From: Pseudomonadota bacterium
GTDB taxonomy: Bacteria > Pseudomonadota > Gammaproteobacteria > Burkholderiales > JAKAFK01
Assembly (NCBI GenBank): GCA_021817985.1
Contig: JAKAFK010000030.1
Coordinates: 1-39,945 of the forward strand
Reading direction: 5' to 3'
Length of the DNA stretch: 39,945 nt
Made by a program: the position numbers and the translations under genes. The notes under the pieces are model-generated. The model made no database searches. It was not told the DNA's origin and saw only the letters and a list, made by a program, of their open reading frames with translations. This document shows, in pieces, positions 24,537 through 32,763 of the stretch (within the stretch, counting starts at the first letter, position 1; each line of letters begins with the position of its first letter).

Positions 24537-26054
24537 CTAGCAAGGATTGGCGGGGTGCATCATGATGGGGGTGAGCCAGCTGTGGCCATCGCGCGCGACC
24601 AGAAGTTCCGCCGCTTCCGGTCCCCACGAGCCCGCGGCATAGTTGGGGAAGCCGGGGTCCTCATGGTCCGCCCATGCCACGAGGACGGGTTCGAGCAGGC
24701 CCCACGCCGCTTCGACCTGGTCGGCGCGCATGAACAAGGTGGCGTCATTGTGCATGATGTCCCACAGCAAGGTCTCGTAGGCGTCGGGCGAGGGTTTCTG
24801 GAACACCTCGCCATAGCTGAAGCGCATGTTGACCGGCCTCAGGCGGAAGATGGCGCCCGGCTCCTTGGCCGTGAAGCGCACCACGATCCCCTCGGCGGGC
24901 TGGATCTGGATGACGACGCGCGTGGGCTCGGCGTTGAGCCCCAGCGACGGGTCGAATGCGCGATGGGGCACGTCGCGAAAGCGCACGGAGATCTCCGAAC
25001 ATTTGACCGGCAGGCGCTTTCCGGTACGCAGGTAGAAGGGCACGCCCTGCCAGCGCCAGTTGTCGACGAAAAGCTTCAGTGCGCAATAGGTCTCGGTGCG
25101 CGACTGGCGATCCACCTTGGGTTCGGCGCGGTAGGCGCGTTCCTCGCGGCCTTCGATCCAGCCCCCGTCATACTGGCCCCGCACGGCGTACTCGTGCATG
25201 CGGTCCCGGGGGAACGGCCGGACAGCCCGCAGGACTTCGAGCTTCTTGTCGCGGATGTCGTCGGCCGCGTAGGCGACGGGCGGCTCCATCGCCACCAGGC
25301 ACAGCAGCTGGAGCAAGTGGTTCTGGACCATGTCGCGCAGCGCCCCCGCCTGCTCGTAATACCCCGCGCGATGCCCGACGCCGAGCGTCTCGGCGACGGT
25401 AATGACCACGTGGTCGATGTAGCGCCGGTCCCAGATCGGCTCGAAGATCGGGTTGGCAAAGCGCATGGCCAGGATGTTCTGCACCGTTTCCTTGCCGAGG
25501 AAGTGATCGATGCGATAGATCTGCCTCTCCTCGAAGCCGTGGGCGAGCACCCGGTTGATGTCGCGCGAGGAGGCGAGATCCCGCCCGAGCGGCTTTTCCA
25601 CGACGATGCGGGCGCCTTTGCGATCATGCGCGAGTCCGGCCTCGTCCAGGGCCCGCGCGACGGGTTCGAAGGCCTCCGGCGGGGTCGCGAGATAATAGAC
25701 GCGCTCGGAGCGCGTGCGCCACTGCTCGTCCTGTGCCGCAAGGCAACGGACGAGCGGCTCAAGGCCTGCTTTGTCCGCAGGGCCCATCTGCACATAGCGA
25801 AGGCACTGGGCAAAGCCCGCCCACTCCTTCGCCGGAGGCTTGCCGCGGCGCGAGAAACGGGCGACGTCCGCGTGGTATTGGTGGGCCAAGGTCGCGGCAT
25901 CGCGTTGTCCGCGCCCGGTGGCGACGAGCGTGAAGCGCTCGGGCAGGAGCGCGTCCAGGTACAGATTGAACAATGCCGGCACGATGAGGCGTGCGGCCAA
26001 ATCGCCCGTTGCGCCGAACAAGACCAGCTGGAGTGCCTTCGCCTCGGCGGCCAT
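24537..26054 (-). CDS. zwf: Glucose-6-phosphate 1-dehydrogenase
   Basis: 505 residues. It oxidises glucose-6-phosphate with NADP(+) or NAD(+) and opens the oxidative pentose phosphate route. The nucleotide motif GATGDLA is at 14-20, EKPLG at 153-157, and the catalytic RIDHFLGKE at 181-189 (Phe in place of the usual Tyr). The C-terminal domain is complete. ATG 26054 is chosen because the family begins near the dinucleotide motif; a frame 27 codons longer exists but is unlike the family. Only a weak AGGGCGG serves as ribosome site. pgl and edd are not adjacent. Confidence 0.95.
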   Translation of the reverse strand: MAAEAKALQLVLFGATGDLAARLIVPALFNLYLDALLPERFTLVATGRGQRDAATLAHQYHADVARFSRRGKPPAKEWAGFAQCLRYVQMGPADKAGLEPLVRCLAAQDEQWRTRSERVYYLATPPEAFEPVARALDEAGLAHDRKGARIVVEKPLGRDLASSRDINRVLAHGFEERQIYRIDHFLGKETVQNILAMRFANPIFEPIWDRRYIDHVVITVAETLGVGHRAGYYEQAGALRDMVQNHLLQLLCLVAMEPPVAYAADDIRDKKLEVLRAVRPFPRDRMHEYAVRGQYDGGWIEGREERAYRAEPKVDRQSRTETYCALKLFVDNWRWQGVPFYLRTGKRLPVKCSEISVRFRDVPHRAFDPSLGLNAEPTRVVIQIQPAEGIVVRFTAKEPGAIFRLRPVNMRFSYGEVFQKPSPDAYETLLWDIMHNDATLFMRADQVEAAWGLLEPVLVAWADHEDPGFPNYAAGSWGPEAAELLVARDGHSWLTPIMMHPANPC

Positions 26055-26215
26055 GCCGTTTACCCGCCCTGGATAAGGAGAGGGGCGGAGGCAGCCAAGC
26101 CATTCGGCGCTCCGGCCCTGCCCCAAGCATAGCATCGCGATGCGCCGCCTGGCGTGGCCAATTTGTTCTAAAATACATGCAGGGCATCATGATAACTCGA
26201 CAAAGGGATGGCACC

Positions 26216-26536
26216 ATGGACGACAGTGCAGAACTCGAGCCGATGACCAAAGAGCGGCTGCTCGCGGATTTCAGGACGGTTGTGGCCGACGCGGAGGAAC
26301 TCCTCAAGGCCACCGCCGCACAGACCGGAGAGCGCATCTCGGCGGCGCGCAGCCGAGTGGAGGCGAGTTTGCAGGATGCGCGCGTGAAGCTGGCCGACAT
26401 GGAGCAAGGGGTCGTCGACCGGACCCGGGAGGCGGCCAGAGCGACCGACCGTTACGTGCATGAGCATCCCTGGCAGTCGGTGGGGGTCGCGGCGAGCATC
26501 GGGTTGCTGCTCGGTCTCCTGATCGGCCGACGCTAA
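26216..26536 (+). CDS. yqjD: DUF883/ElaB-YqjD-type membrane-anchored protein
   Basis: 106 residues: a charged helical region (about 1-80) and one C-terminal helix, SVGVAASIGLLLGLLIGRR, the hallmark of the ElaB/YqjD/YgaM family. E. coli YqjD is an inner-membrane protein that associates with ribosomes in stationary phase; the same role here is inference. AAGGGATGG precedes the ATG. TAAAAT at 26169-26174 could be its -10, without a good -35. It is the first gene of a three-gene operon matching yqjD-yqjE-yqjK. Confidence 0.85.
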   Translation: MDDSAELEPMTKERLLADFRTVVADAEELLKATAAQTGERISAARSRVEASLQDARVKLADMEQGVVDRTREAARATDRYVHEHPWQSVGVAASIGLLLGLLIGRR

Positions 26537-26545
26537 GAGCCGCGG

Positions 26546-26953
26546 ATGGTCAAGGAATCACCCGGCCGAGGCGACGGGGAGCGCTCGGAGGGCCTTCTTG
26601 AATCCCTCAAGACGCTGCTGTCCACCCTTCTTGCGATTGTCTACAACCGCGCGCAGATCTTCGCGACGGAGCTGGAGGAAGAACGGCTGCGCTTCGAACG
26701 GCGCATCCTCCTGGCCTTCGCCACCGTCGTATTCCTCGCCATGGCCCTGCTGTTCCTCAGCCTGGGCATCATGTTCTTGCTGTGGAATCGCTACCGCATA
26801 CTCGCCTTGGTGGGGGTGACGGCCTTTTATCTCGTGCTTGCCTGCGTTGCATTCTGGGGCCTGCTGCACGATTTCCGCTCGAAGCCGAGACTGTTCCAGG
26901 CGACGCTCTCGGAGCTCGACAAGGATCGGCGCGGGTTGGGCAGGACGCCATGA
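26546..26953 (+). CDS. yqjE: Holin-superfamily-like inner-membrane protein (YqjE type)
   Basis: 135 residues. An amphipathic N-terminus (LLESLKTLLSTLLAIVYNRAQIFATELEEE) is followed by two membrane helices (about 53-79 and 85-108) and a charged C-tail. This is the 'phage holin family' DUF1469 type found beside yqjD; despite the name no phage gene is nearby. It starts nine bases after yqjD and its stop overlaps the start of the next gene (ATGA). Confidence 0.8.
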   Translation: MVKESPGRGDGERSEGLLESLKTLLSTLLAIVYNRAQIFATELEEERLRFERRILLAFATVVFLAMALLFLSLGIMFLLWNRYRILALVGVTAFYLVLACVAFWGLLHDFRSKPRLFQATLSELDKDRRGLGRTP

Positions 26954-27234
26954 CGCGCGTGGCGAGGATTCGGGCGAAGCGGGAGGCGCTTGTGCTGCAG
27001 GCGGATTTGCTGCGGGGCGAGTTGGGCTACGCGCTCGACCCCTGGCGCAAGCCGCTTCGCTACGTCGATCTGGGCTGGGGCGTTGTGCGGGCCCTGAAAC
27101 GCAAGCCGTTGTGGATTATCCTGATTTCGGCGGGCGTCCTGGGGCTGCGTGCGCAGCGGGTGGGCAAGTGGGCCGTGAAGACGTGGTCGGTCTGGAAGAT
27201 CTTCGGGCTTTTCCGGCAAGCGCGCCGGTCGTAG
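26950..27234 (+). CDS. yqjK: YqjK-like protein
   Basis: 94 residues, very basic. It begins with a helical region rich in Arg and Lys (RIRAKREALVLQADLLRGEL), then has a short hydrophobic stretch (PLWIILISAGVLGL, about 54-67) and a basic end. Size, order and ATGA overlap with the preceding gene match YqjK of the yqjDEK operon. The family role is unknown. Confidence 0.65.
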   Translation: MTRVARIRAKREALVLQADLLRGELGYALDPWRKPLRYVDLGWGVVRALKRKPLWIILISAGVLGLRAQRVGKWAVKTWSVWKIFGLFRQARRS

Positions 27235-27280
27235 CCGCCCCACTTTTGAGGACCATGGCCGCAGGAGGGGCCGCATCGCG

Positions 27281-28345
27281 ATGAGCCTATTGTTTGCGCC
27301 GTTCAAGCTGCGGGAAGTGACCTTCAGGAACCGGATCGTCGTCTCTCCCATGTGCCAGTATTCAAGCGTCGAGGGCATGGCCACCGACTGGCATCTGGTG
27401 CATCTGGGCAGTCGCGCGGTCGGCGGGGCCGGGCTGGTAATCACGGAGGCGGCGGCGGTGAGCCCGGAAGGGCGCATCAGCGCCGCGGACCTCGGGATCT
27501 GGAACGAGGCGCAGGCGGAACGGCTGCGCCCCATCACCGATTTCATCAAGGCGCAAGGCGCGGTGGCGGGCATCCAGCTCGCCCATGCCGGACGCAAGGC
27601 GGCCACCGAGGCGCCCTGGCGCGGCGGGCAACCGCTCGGCCCCGAACGGGGATGGCTTACCCTGGCGCCGAGTGCGATCGCGTTTGCGCCGGGCTACGAG
27701 TGCCCCCGGGAGATGACCGAGGCGGACCTCGATCAGGTGAGCGTGCAGTTCGCCGAAGCCGCCGCGCGCGCGTGCCGCGCGGGCTTCGAGGTGGTCGAGA
27801 TCCATATGGCGCACGGCTATTTGCTGCATCAGTTCCTGTCTCCCCTGGCCAATCATCGCCGCGACGGCTGGGGCGGCGATCTGGAGCATCGGCTGCGCTT
27901 TCCGCTGCGCGTCGCGCGTGCGGTGCGGGCGGCCTTCCCGTCCCATCTGCCGGTCTTCGTGAGGATCTCGGCGACCGATTGGGTGGAGGGCGGGTGGGAT
28001 CTGCCGCAGTCCATCCGGCTCGCGCGCGCGCTCGAGGCGGAAGGGTGCGATCTTATCGTGGCCAGCAGCGGCGGTGCGGTGCCGGACGCCAGGATCCCGG
28101 CGGGGCCGGGTTTCCAGACGCCCTTTGCCAGCGCCATGCGGCAAGAGGCGGGGATCAAGACTGGGGCGCTCGGCCTGATCACGGACCCGGCGCAAGCCGA
28201 GCAAATCCTGGCGACCGGCCTGGCGGACATGGTCGTGATGGCCCGCGAGCTGCTGCGCGACCCGTACTGGCCGCTGCGCGCGGCGCGCGCGCTGGGGGCC
28301 GACGTGCAATGGCCGGTGCAGTATCAGCGCGCCAAGCTCGGCTAG
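27281..28345 (+). CDS. NAD(P)H:flavin oxidoreductase, old yellow enzyme family (XenA/YqjM type)
   Basis: 354 residues, a single FMN-binding TIM barrel. It reduces activated C=C bonds with NAD(P)H. The class marker Cys25 (SPMCQYSS) belongs to the thermophilic-like XenA/YqjM group; QLAHAGRKA, EIHMAHGYLLHQFLSP (substrate-binding His pair) and LGLITDPAQAE near the phosphate site are present. It follows yqjK by 46 bases and has a good GGAGGGG upstream. An intrinsic-terminator-like hairpin (28382-28420) comes behind it. The physiological substrate is unknown; detoxification of electrophiles is common in the family. Confidence 0.92.
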   Translation: MSLLFAPFKLREVTFRNRIVVSPMCQYSSVEGMATDWHLVHLGSRAVGGAGLVITEAAAVSPEGRISAADLGIWNEAQAERLRPITDFIKAQGAVAGIQLAHAGRKAATEAPWRGGQPLGPERGWLTLAPSAIAFAPGYECPREMTEADLDQVSVQFAEAAARACRAGFEVVEIHMAHGYLLHQFLSPLANHRRDGWGGDLEHRLRFPLRVARAVRAAFPSHLPVFVRISATDWVEGGWDLPQSIRLARALEAEGCDLIVASSGGAVPDARIPAGPGFQTPFASAMRQEAGIKTGALGLITDPAQAEQILATGLADMVVMARELLRDPYWPLRAARALGADVQWPVQYQRAKLG

Positions 28346-28381
28346 GGGCGCAGGCCGCCCGCGCGGCGGCGTTATCTACCT

Positions 28382-28420
28382 GCGGGAGCGCCGAAGACGA
28401 AGGCCTCCCGCTGCCTTTTT
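28382..28420 (+). terminator. Intrinsic-terminator-like hairpin directly before pepN
   Basis: GCGGGAG (28382-28388) pairs with CTCCCGC (28405-28411); inside, GCC (28390-28392) pairs with GGC (28402-28404) after one bulged C. Five T follow at 28416-28420. It ends only 12 bases before the pepN ATG. Confidence 0.55.
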
Positions 28421-28432
28421 CAGGATCACGTT

Positions 28433-31096
28433 ATGTCACCCCACAAGACCGGCCGTCAACCCAAGACCATTTACCTCAACGACTATCGGGTCCCGGATTA
28501 TTTGATCGATTCGGTCGACTTGGCCTTCGACCTCGACGAGGCGGCGACCACGGTGACATCGCGCCTTGCCCTCCGGCGCAACCCATTGGGCCAGTCTGCT
28601 ACCCCGCTGGTGCTCAACGGGGAGCGTCTGACGCTCAAGTCCATCGCCATGGATGGGCAACCCTTGGCGGCAGACGCCTATAGGCTCGGGCCGGATGCCT
28701 TGGTCATCGAGCATCCGCCCGAGCGTTTCGTGCTGGACGTGGAAACCGGGATCAACCCCCAGGAGAACTCCGCCCTGGAGGGGCTCTATACCTCCGGGGG
28801 CAATTTCTGTACCCAATGCGAGGCGGAAGGATTCCGCAAGATCACCTACTATCTCGACCGCCCCGACGTGATGGCAAGCTTCACCACCCTCATCCGCGCG
28901 GACAAGGCCCGCTATCCGGTGCTGCTGTCGAACGGCAACCTGGTGGAGCAAGGCGAGCTTGCGCAGGGCCGCCACTATGCCAAGTGGGTCGATCCCTTCA
29001 AGAAGCCTTGTTATCTCTTTGCGCTGGTGGCGGGTGATCTCGCCCATCTCGAGGATGTCTTCGTGACCGCGGGCGGGCGTCCTGTCACGCTGCGCATCTA
29101 TGTCTCGCCCGGCCGTCTCGACCAGTGCGCGCACGCCATGCGTTCCCTCAAGCACGCCATGGCCTGGGATGAGCGGGTGTTCGGCCTGGAATACGACCTT
29201 GACGTCTACATGATCGTGGCCGTCGACGACTTCAATATGGGCGCCATGGAGAACAAGGGGCTCAATCTCTTCAACGCCCATTATGTGCTTGCCAATCCCG
29301 AGACGGCGACCGACAGCGACTACGACGGGATCGAAAGCGTGATCGGCCACGAATATTTCCACAATTGGACGGGCAACCGGGTGACCTGCCGGGACTGGTT
29401 CCAATTGAGCCTCAAGGAAGGGTTGACGGTCTTCCGCGATCAGGAGTTTTCCGCCGACATGGGATCGCGCGCCGTCGCCCGCATCCAGGAGGTCCGTGCG
29501 CTGCGCACGGTGCAGTTCGCCGAGGATACGGGGCCGATGGCGCACCCGGTGCGGCCGGAATCCTACATGGAGATCAGCAATTTTTATACCGCGACGGTGT
29601 ATTCCAAGGGGGCCGAGGTGATCCGCATGCTGCGCACCCTGATCGGTGCGGCCGCCTTCCGGCGGGGCATGGAGCTCTATATCGCGCGCCATGATGGTCA
29701 AGCCGTCACGACGGATGATTTCGTCCAGGCCATGGCCGATGCCGCCGGCAGGGACTTGACGCGCTTCCGGCGCTGGTACAGCCAGGCGGGAACGCCCGTG
29801 CTCCGCATCGAGGCGGCATATGATCCGGATGCGCTCGAATACACCTTGCGCGTCAGGCAGTCGTGCGCCCCGACGCCCGGCCAGCCGGTCAAGGAGCCCT
29901 TGCATATCCCCTTGAGCGTCGCCTTGCTCGATGCGCAGGGCAAGGAAATGCCTCTGCAGTTGGTCGGCGAAAGGACGCCGGCCGGCACGGCGCGGGTGCT
30001 GGAACTCACCGAAGAGGCGCATGCCTTCCGTTTCTTGAACATCCGTGAGCGCCCTTATCCTTCCCTCTTGCGCGGTTTTTCCGCGCCGGTCAGGCTCGAG
30101 TCGAATTGCACCGCTGAGGAACTGGCGTTTCTCGCCTCTCACGACACCGATCCTTTCAATCGCTGGGATGCGGGACAGCGGCTTTTCACGCGCACCCTCC
30201 TGGGGCTCGTCGAAACCTGTCGACACGGCGGCACGCTGGGCCTCGATCCGATCGTCGCCGAGGTGGTCGGGCGGACGCTGGCCGGCGCCGAGAAGGACTG
30301 TGCGGCCGCGGCGCAGGCCTTGGCCTTGCCCGGCGAGGCCTATCTTGCGGAGCTGATGACGCCGGTGGACGTCGAGGCCATCCACGCGGCGCGGGAATTC
30401 GCGCGCGCGACCCTCAGGCGCCAGCTGGGCGCCGAATGGCTCGCAACCTACCGCCGGCTGCGCCCGGCCGGACCCTATCAGTACGATGCCCAGGCGAGCG
30501 GGAGGCGCGCCTTGAAGAACACCTGCCTGAGATACCTCATGGCGGAGGAGGACGAGACGGCGATCACCCTCTGCATGGAGCAGTTCCGCTCGGCCGACAA
30601 CATGACGGACAGCCTGGCGGCCTTGACGGCGCTTGCGGACCTGGATCGCCCTGAGCGCGAGCAGGCGCTCGGTGCGTTCGAGGCCCGCTGGCGGCACGAT
30701 GCCCTGGTGATGGACAAGTGGTTCTCGGTGCAAGCCACCTCACGGCTTCCGCAGGCGCTCGAGCACGTGCGCGCCTTGATGCGCCATCCGGCCTTCGACA
30801 TCAAGAACCCCAACAAGGTGCGCGCGCTCATCGGGGCATTCTGCCGCGGCAATCCCACGGCCTTCCACGCGGCTTCGGGGGCGGGCTATGCATGGCTTGC
30901 CGACCAGGTGCTCGCCATCGATCGGCTCAACCCGCAAGGGGCTGCGCGGCTGGCGGGGGTGCTGAGCGCGTGGCGCCGATACGACGCCGGACGCTCTGCG
31001 CTCATGCGCAGCCAGCTCGAGCGCATTCTTGCTGCACCGAACCTTTCCAAGGATACCTTCGAAGTGGCTGAGAAGAGCCTCGGGGTCGCCGCGTGA
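28433..31096 (+). CDS. pepN: Aminopeptidase N (M1 family)
   Basis: 887 residues, E. coli PepN type, cytoplasmic. It removes N-terminal residues from peptides. The exopeptidase motif GAMEN is at 270-274, the zinc motif HEYFH at 306-310 (HEXXH) with the third ligand Glu in LKEG about 329; the N-terminal beta domain (about 10-190) and the long C-terminal helical domain are complete. AGGA lies before the ATG. The terminator-like hairpin immediately upstream means that its promoter lies very near or that its leader is attenuated. Confidence 0.96.
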   Translation: MSPHKTGRQPKTIYLNDYRVPDYLIDSVDLAFDLDEAATTVTSRLALRRNPLGQSATPLVLNGERLTLKSIAMDGQPLAADAYRLGPDALVIEHPPERFVLDVETGINPQENSALEGLYTSGGNFCTQCEAEGFRKITYYLDRPDVMASFTTLIRADKARYPVLLSNGNLVEQGELAQGRHYAKWVDPFKKPCYLFALVAGDLAHLEDVFVTAGGRPVTLRIYVSPGRLDQCAHAMRSLKHAMAWDERVFGLEYDLDVYMIVAVDDFNMGAMENKGLNLFNAHYVLANPETATDSDYDGIESVIGHEYFHNWTGNRVTCRDWFQLSLKEGLTVFRDQEFSADMGSRAVARIQEVRALRTVQFAEDTGPMAHPVRPESYMEISNFYTATVYSKGAEVIRMLRTLIGAAAFRRGMELYIARHDGQAVTTDDFVQAMADAAGRDLTRFRRWYSQAGTPVLRIEAAYDPDALEYTLRVRQSCAPTPGQPVKEPLHIPLSVALLDAQGKEMPLQLVGERTPAGTARVLELTEEAHAFRFLNIRERPYPSLLRGFSAPVRLESNCTAEELAFLASHDTDPFNRWDAGQRLFTRTLLGLVETCRHGGTLGLDPIVAEVVGRTLAGAEKDCAAAAQALALPGEAYLAELMTPVDVEAIHAAREFARATLRRQLGAEWLATYRRLRPAGPYQYDAQASGRRALKNTCLRYLMAEEDETAITLCMEQFRSADNMTDSLAALTALADLDRPEREQALGAFEARWRHDALVMDKWFSVQATSRLPQALEHVRALMRHPAFDIKNPNKVRALIGAFCRGNPTAFHAASGAGYAWLADQVLAIDRLNPQGAARLAGVLSAWRRYDAGRSALMRSQLERILAAPNLSKDTFEVAEKSLGVAA

Positions 31097-31318
31097 GCCC
31101 GGCGCAGCCATCGTCCTTCGTGCGGCCCTCGCGGGGGGGGGGGAGCGGAGGAGGCACGGCTGCACGCTGGCTATAATTCGTGATGAGAGGCGCGTGCGCG
31201 TGCCTGCTCCGGCAGTCGTCCCGCCGGGATCCGGCGACGTGGCAGCGCGCGATGGACGCCAGGGCCGTGAATTCCGCCGGATGACGTCGCCGCAACCTTC
31301 TTGCCGGGGGATGATGAG

Positions 31319-31522
31319 ATGACCGACGTGATTCAAGCGACTGCGGAGCAGATACAAAGGCTTCGCCAACGCATTCCCAATGACAGCCAGACGGCGCAAG
31401 CCATTGACCGTGACGCACCCTGGAAGGAAATCTACGCGTCGGCGGAGAAGGAAGGCTTTCGCGAATTGTGCGCCACCATCTGCCTGGGACAGCGGGACGC
31501 CCAGCAGAATGCGGGGGAATGA
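31319..31522 (+). CDS. Small hypothetical protein
   Basis: 67 residues, not recognised. It is charged and helical, with two Cys (LCATICLG) near the C-terminus. A TATAAT at 31172-31177 might serve it, with a leader of about 140 bases; no good -35 is seen. The ribosome site is only GGGGGATGATGAG. Composition is protein-like, but the length makes it uncertain. It lies between pepN and the AT-rich DnaA-box region. Confidence 0.5.
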   Translation: MTDVIQATAEQIQRLRQRIPNDSQTAQAIDRDAPWKEIYASAEKEGFRELCATICLGQRDAQQNAGE

Positions 31523-31616
31523 TTCGCCAGGCGCTTGTGCACTGCCCGCGTGCGGGCGCGTGCCGGCCATGGTCTCCACGGAACGGGGCGCGGCCGCCTC
31601 TGCGGGTCTGTAACGC

Positions 31617-31632
31617 ATTGTTTGCGAACAAT
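31617..31632. repeat. Inverted repeat at the edge of the AT-rich region
   Basis: ATTGTT (31617-31622) and AACAAT (31627-31632) around TGCG, followed by AT-rich DNA (ATAAATAATATG). It may be a protein-binding site or a weak hairpin. Confidence 0.4.
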
Positions 31633-31707
31633 AAATAATATGTCCAAAAACTGCGCAGGACTAAGCAAGGCGTTATTTTTACAGAAAGTTGCAAAATTGT
31701 GATGCGG

Positions 31708-31779
31708 CGATCCACAACTTTATCCACAGTTTTTGTGGACCATTAAAAATATTTATTTATTTATTAGTGATTAAAAAAC
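31708..31779. other. DnaA-box cluster next to an AT-rich, unwinding-like segment
   Basis: A perfect DnaA box TTATCCACA lies at 31720-31728. Two 7/9 matches flank it: CGATCCACA (31708-31716, same strand) and TGGTCCACA (minus strand, 31742-31734). The first two begin 12 bases apart; the third faces them, and the last two also form a TCCACA/TGTGGA hairpin. Directly to the right, 31743-31779 is almost only A and T with ATTTATTT repeats. This fits an origin, a DnaA-reactivating (DARS) or a DnaA-titrating (datA) site. No dnaA, dnaN, gidA or par gene lies in the window. The boxes are seen; the role is inference. Confidence 0.5.
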
Positions 31780-31941
31780 GTTCCTCAACGATTCTCCATG
31801 AAGAGTGCGCCAACGCTTTGATTCGTCGAATGCCTGTTTCTTCCCATCGGCCTGGCGGCCGGATTGCCGTGGGCATGGCGTCCCATGGCGCCTATGCCGG
31901 GCCTGCCCGTGCCTCCCGCACTGACCGTCGGAATCCCATTC

Positions 31942-32604
31942 ATGCCCTTTTCCCCGCTGCGGCTTCTCCTCTTCATCCTGGCTTTGATTGTCTTGGTGGT
32001 ATTCGTTCAGTTGGGGATCGTTGCCATCGCCTTCGGCAAGCTGGGGCTATCGGCCGACTCCGCGTATGTCCTGATCATTGCCACGCTGGTGGGCAGCCCG
32101 ATCAATCTGCCCTTGTTTCGCATTCCCTCGGGCACGTCGCCCGCGCGCATCCTGCCCTTCGAGGTGCGTCGGCGGCTCGGCATTCGAGGCCGGCCGTTTC
32201 CGAATCAGACCGTCATCGCCGTCAATGTGGGCGGCTGCGTCATTCCGGTGGCCTTTTCGATTTATCTGCTGGTGCACGGGGGTGTCGGCATCGGCGCTGC
32301 GGCGCTCGCCGTCGCGGTGGTGGGGGTGGTGGCCTATGGCTTGAGCCGCCCGGTCCAGGGGGTGGGGATCGGCATGCCCGTTTTCGTGCCGCCGATCACC
32401 GCCGCGCTGGTCGCCGTGCTGCTCGATCCCGCGCACAGTGCGCCATTGGCTTATGTCGGCGGGACCCTGGGGGTTCTCCTGGGCGCCGATCTCCTGCGTC
32501 TCAAGGACATCGGGCAGATGGGCGCGCCGGTGGCCGCCATTGGCGGGGCCGGGACCTTCGACGGGATTTTTCTGACGGGCATCGTCGCCGTCCTGTTGGC
32601 ATGA
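31942..32604 (+). CDS. DUF1614 multi-pass membrane protein
   Basis: 220 residues with about six hydrophobic helices. LGIVAIAFGKLGLSADSAY, VGSPINLPLFRI and TVIAVNVGGCVIPVAFSIYLL are the conserved stretches of DUF1614, a family of unknown function in archaea and proteobacteria. The ATG at 31942 is taken because the first helix starts there; longer frames add a Pro-rich unlikely N-terminus. The ribosome site is poor. The nearest neighbour downstream is the ABC transporter, about 160 bases away. Confidence 0.75.
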   Translation: MPFSPLRLLLFILALIVLVVFVQLGIVAIAFGKLGLSADSAYVLIIATLVGSPINLPLFRIPSGTSPARILPFEVRRRLGIRGRPFPNQTVIAVNVGGCVIPVAFSIYLLVHGGVGIGAAALAVAVVGVVAYGLSRPVQGVGIGMPVFVPPITAALVAVLLDPAHSAPLAYVGGTLGVLLGADLLRLKDIGQMGAPVAAIGGAGTFDGIFLTGIVAVLLA

Positions 32605-32763
32605 AGGGCGATTGTCGAGGCCGCCCGGCCCGTTTATACTGCAAGCAGAACGTCTGAACGCCTTGCCTGTGCTGCGGGACGCGTCGTCCGGCATCAGGGC
32701 CGTCACGTGGTCCAAAGGGGTCGGCGATACCGCCCTTAACTCTCGATAACTTGAAGCCAATCC

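Noticed and set aside
26546-26953. 'Holin' annotation as evidence of a prophage
   Set aside because: The yqjD-yqjE-yqjK context explains it; no lysis, capsid or tail gene is nearby.
31103-31318. Possible leader peptide or longer start for the small protein at 31319
   Set aside because: The G-run at 31131-31143 and surrounding composition give no coherent frame, and no ribosome site supports an earlier start.
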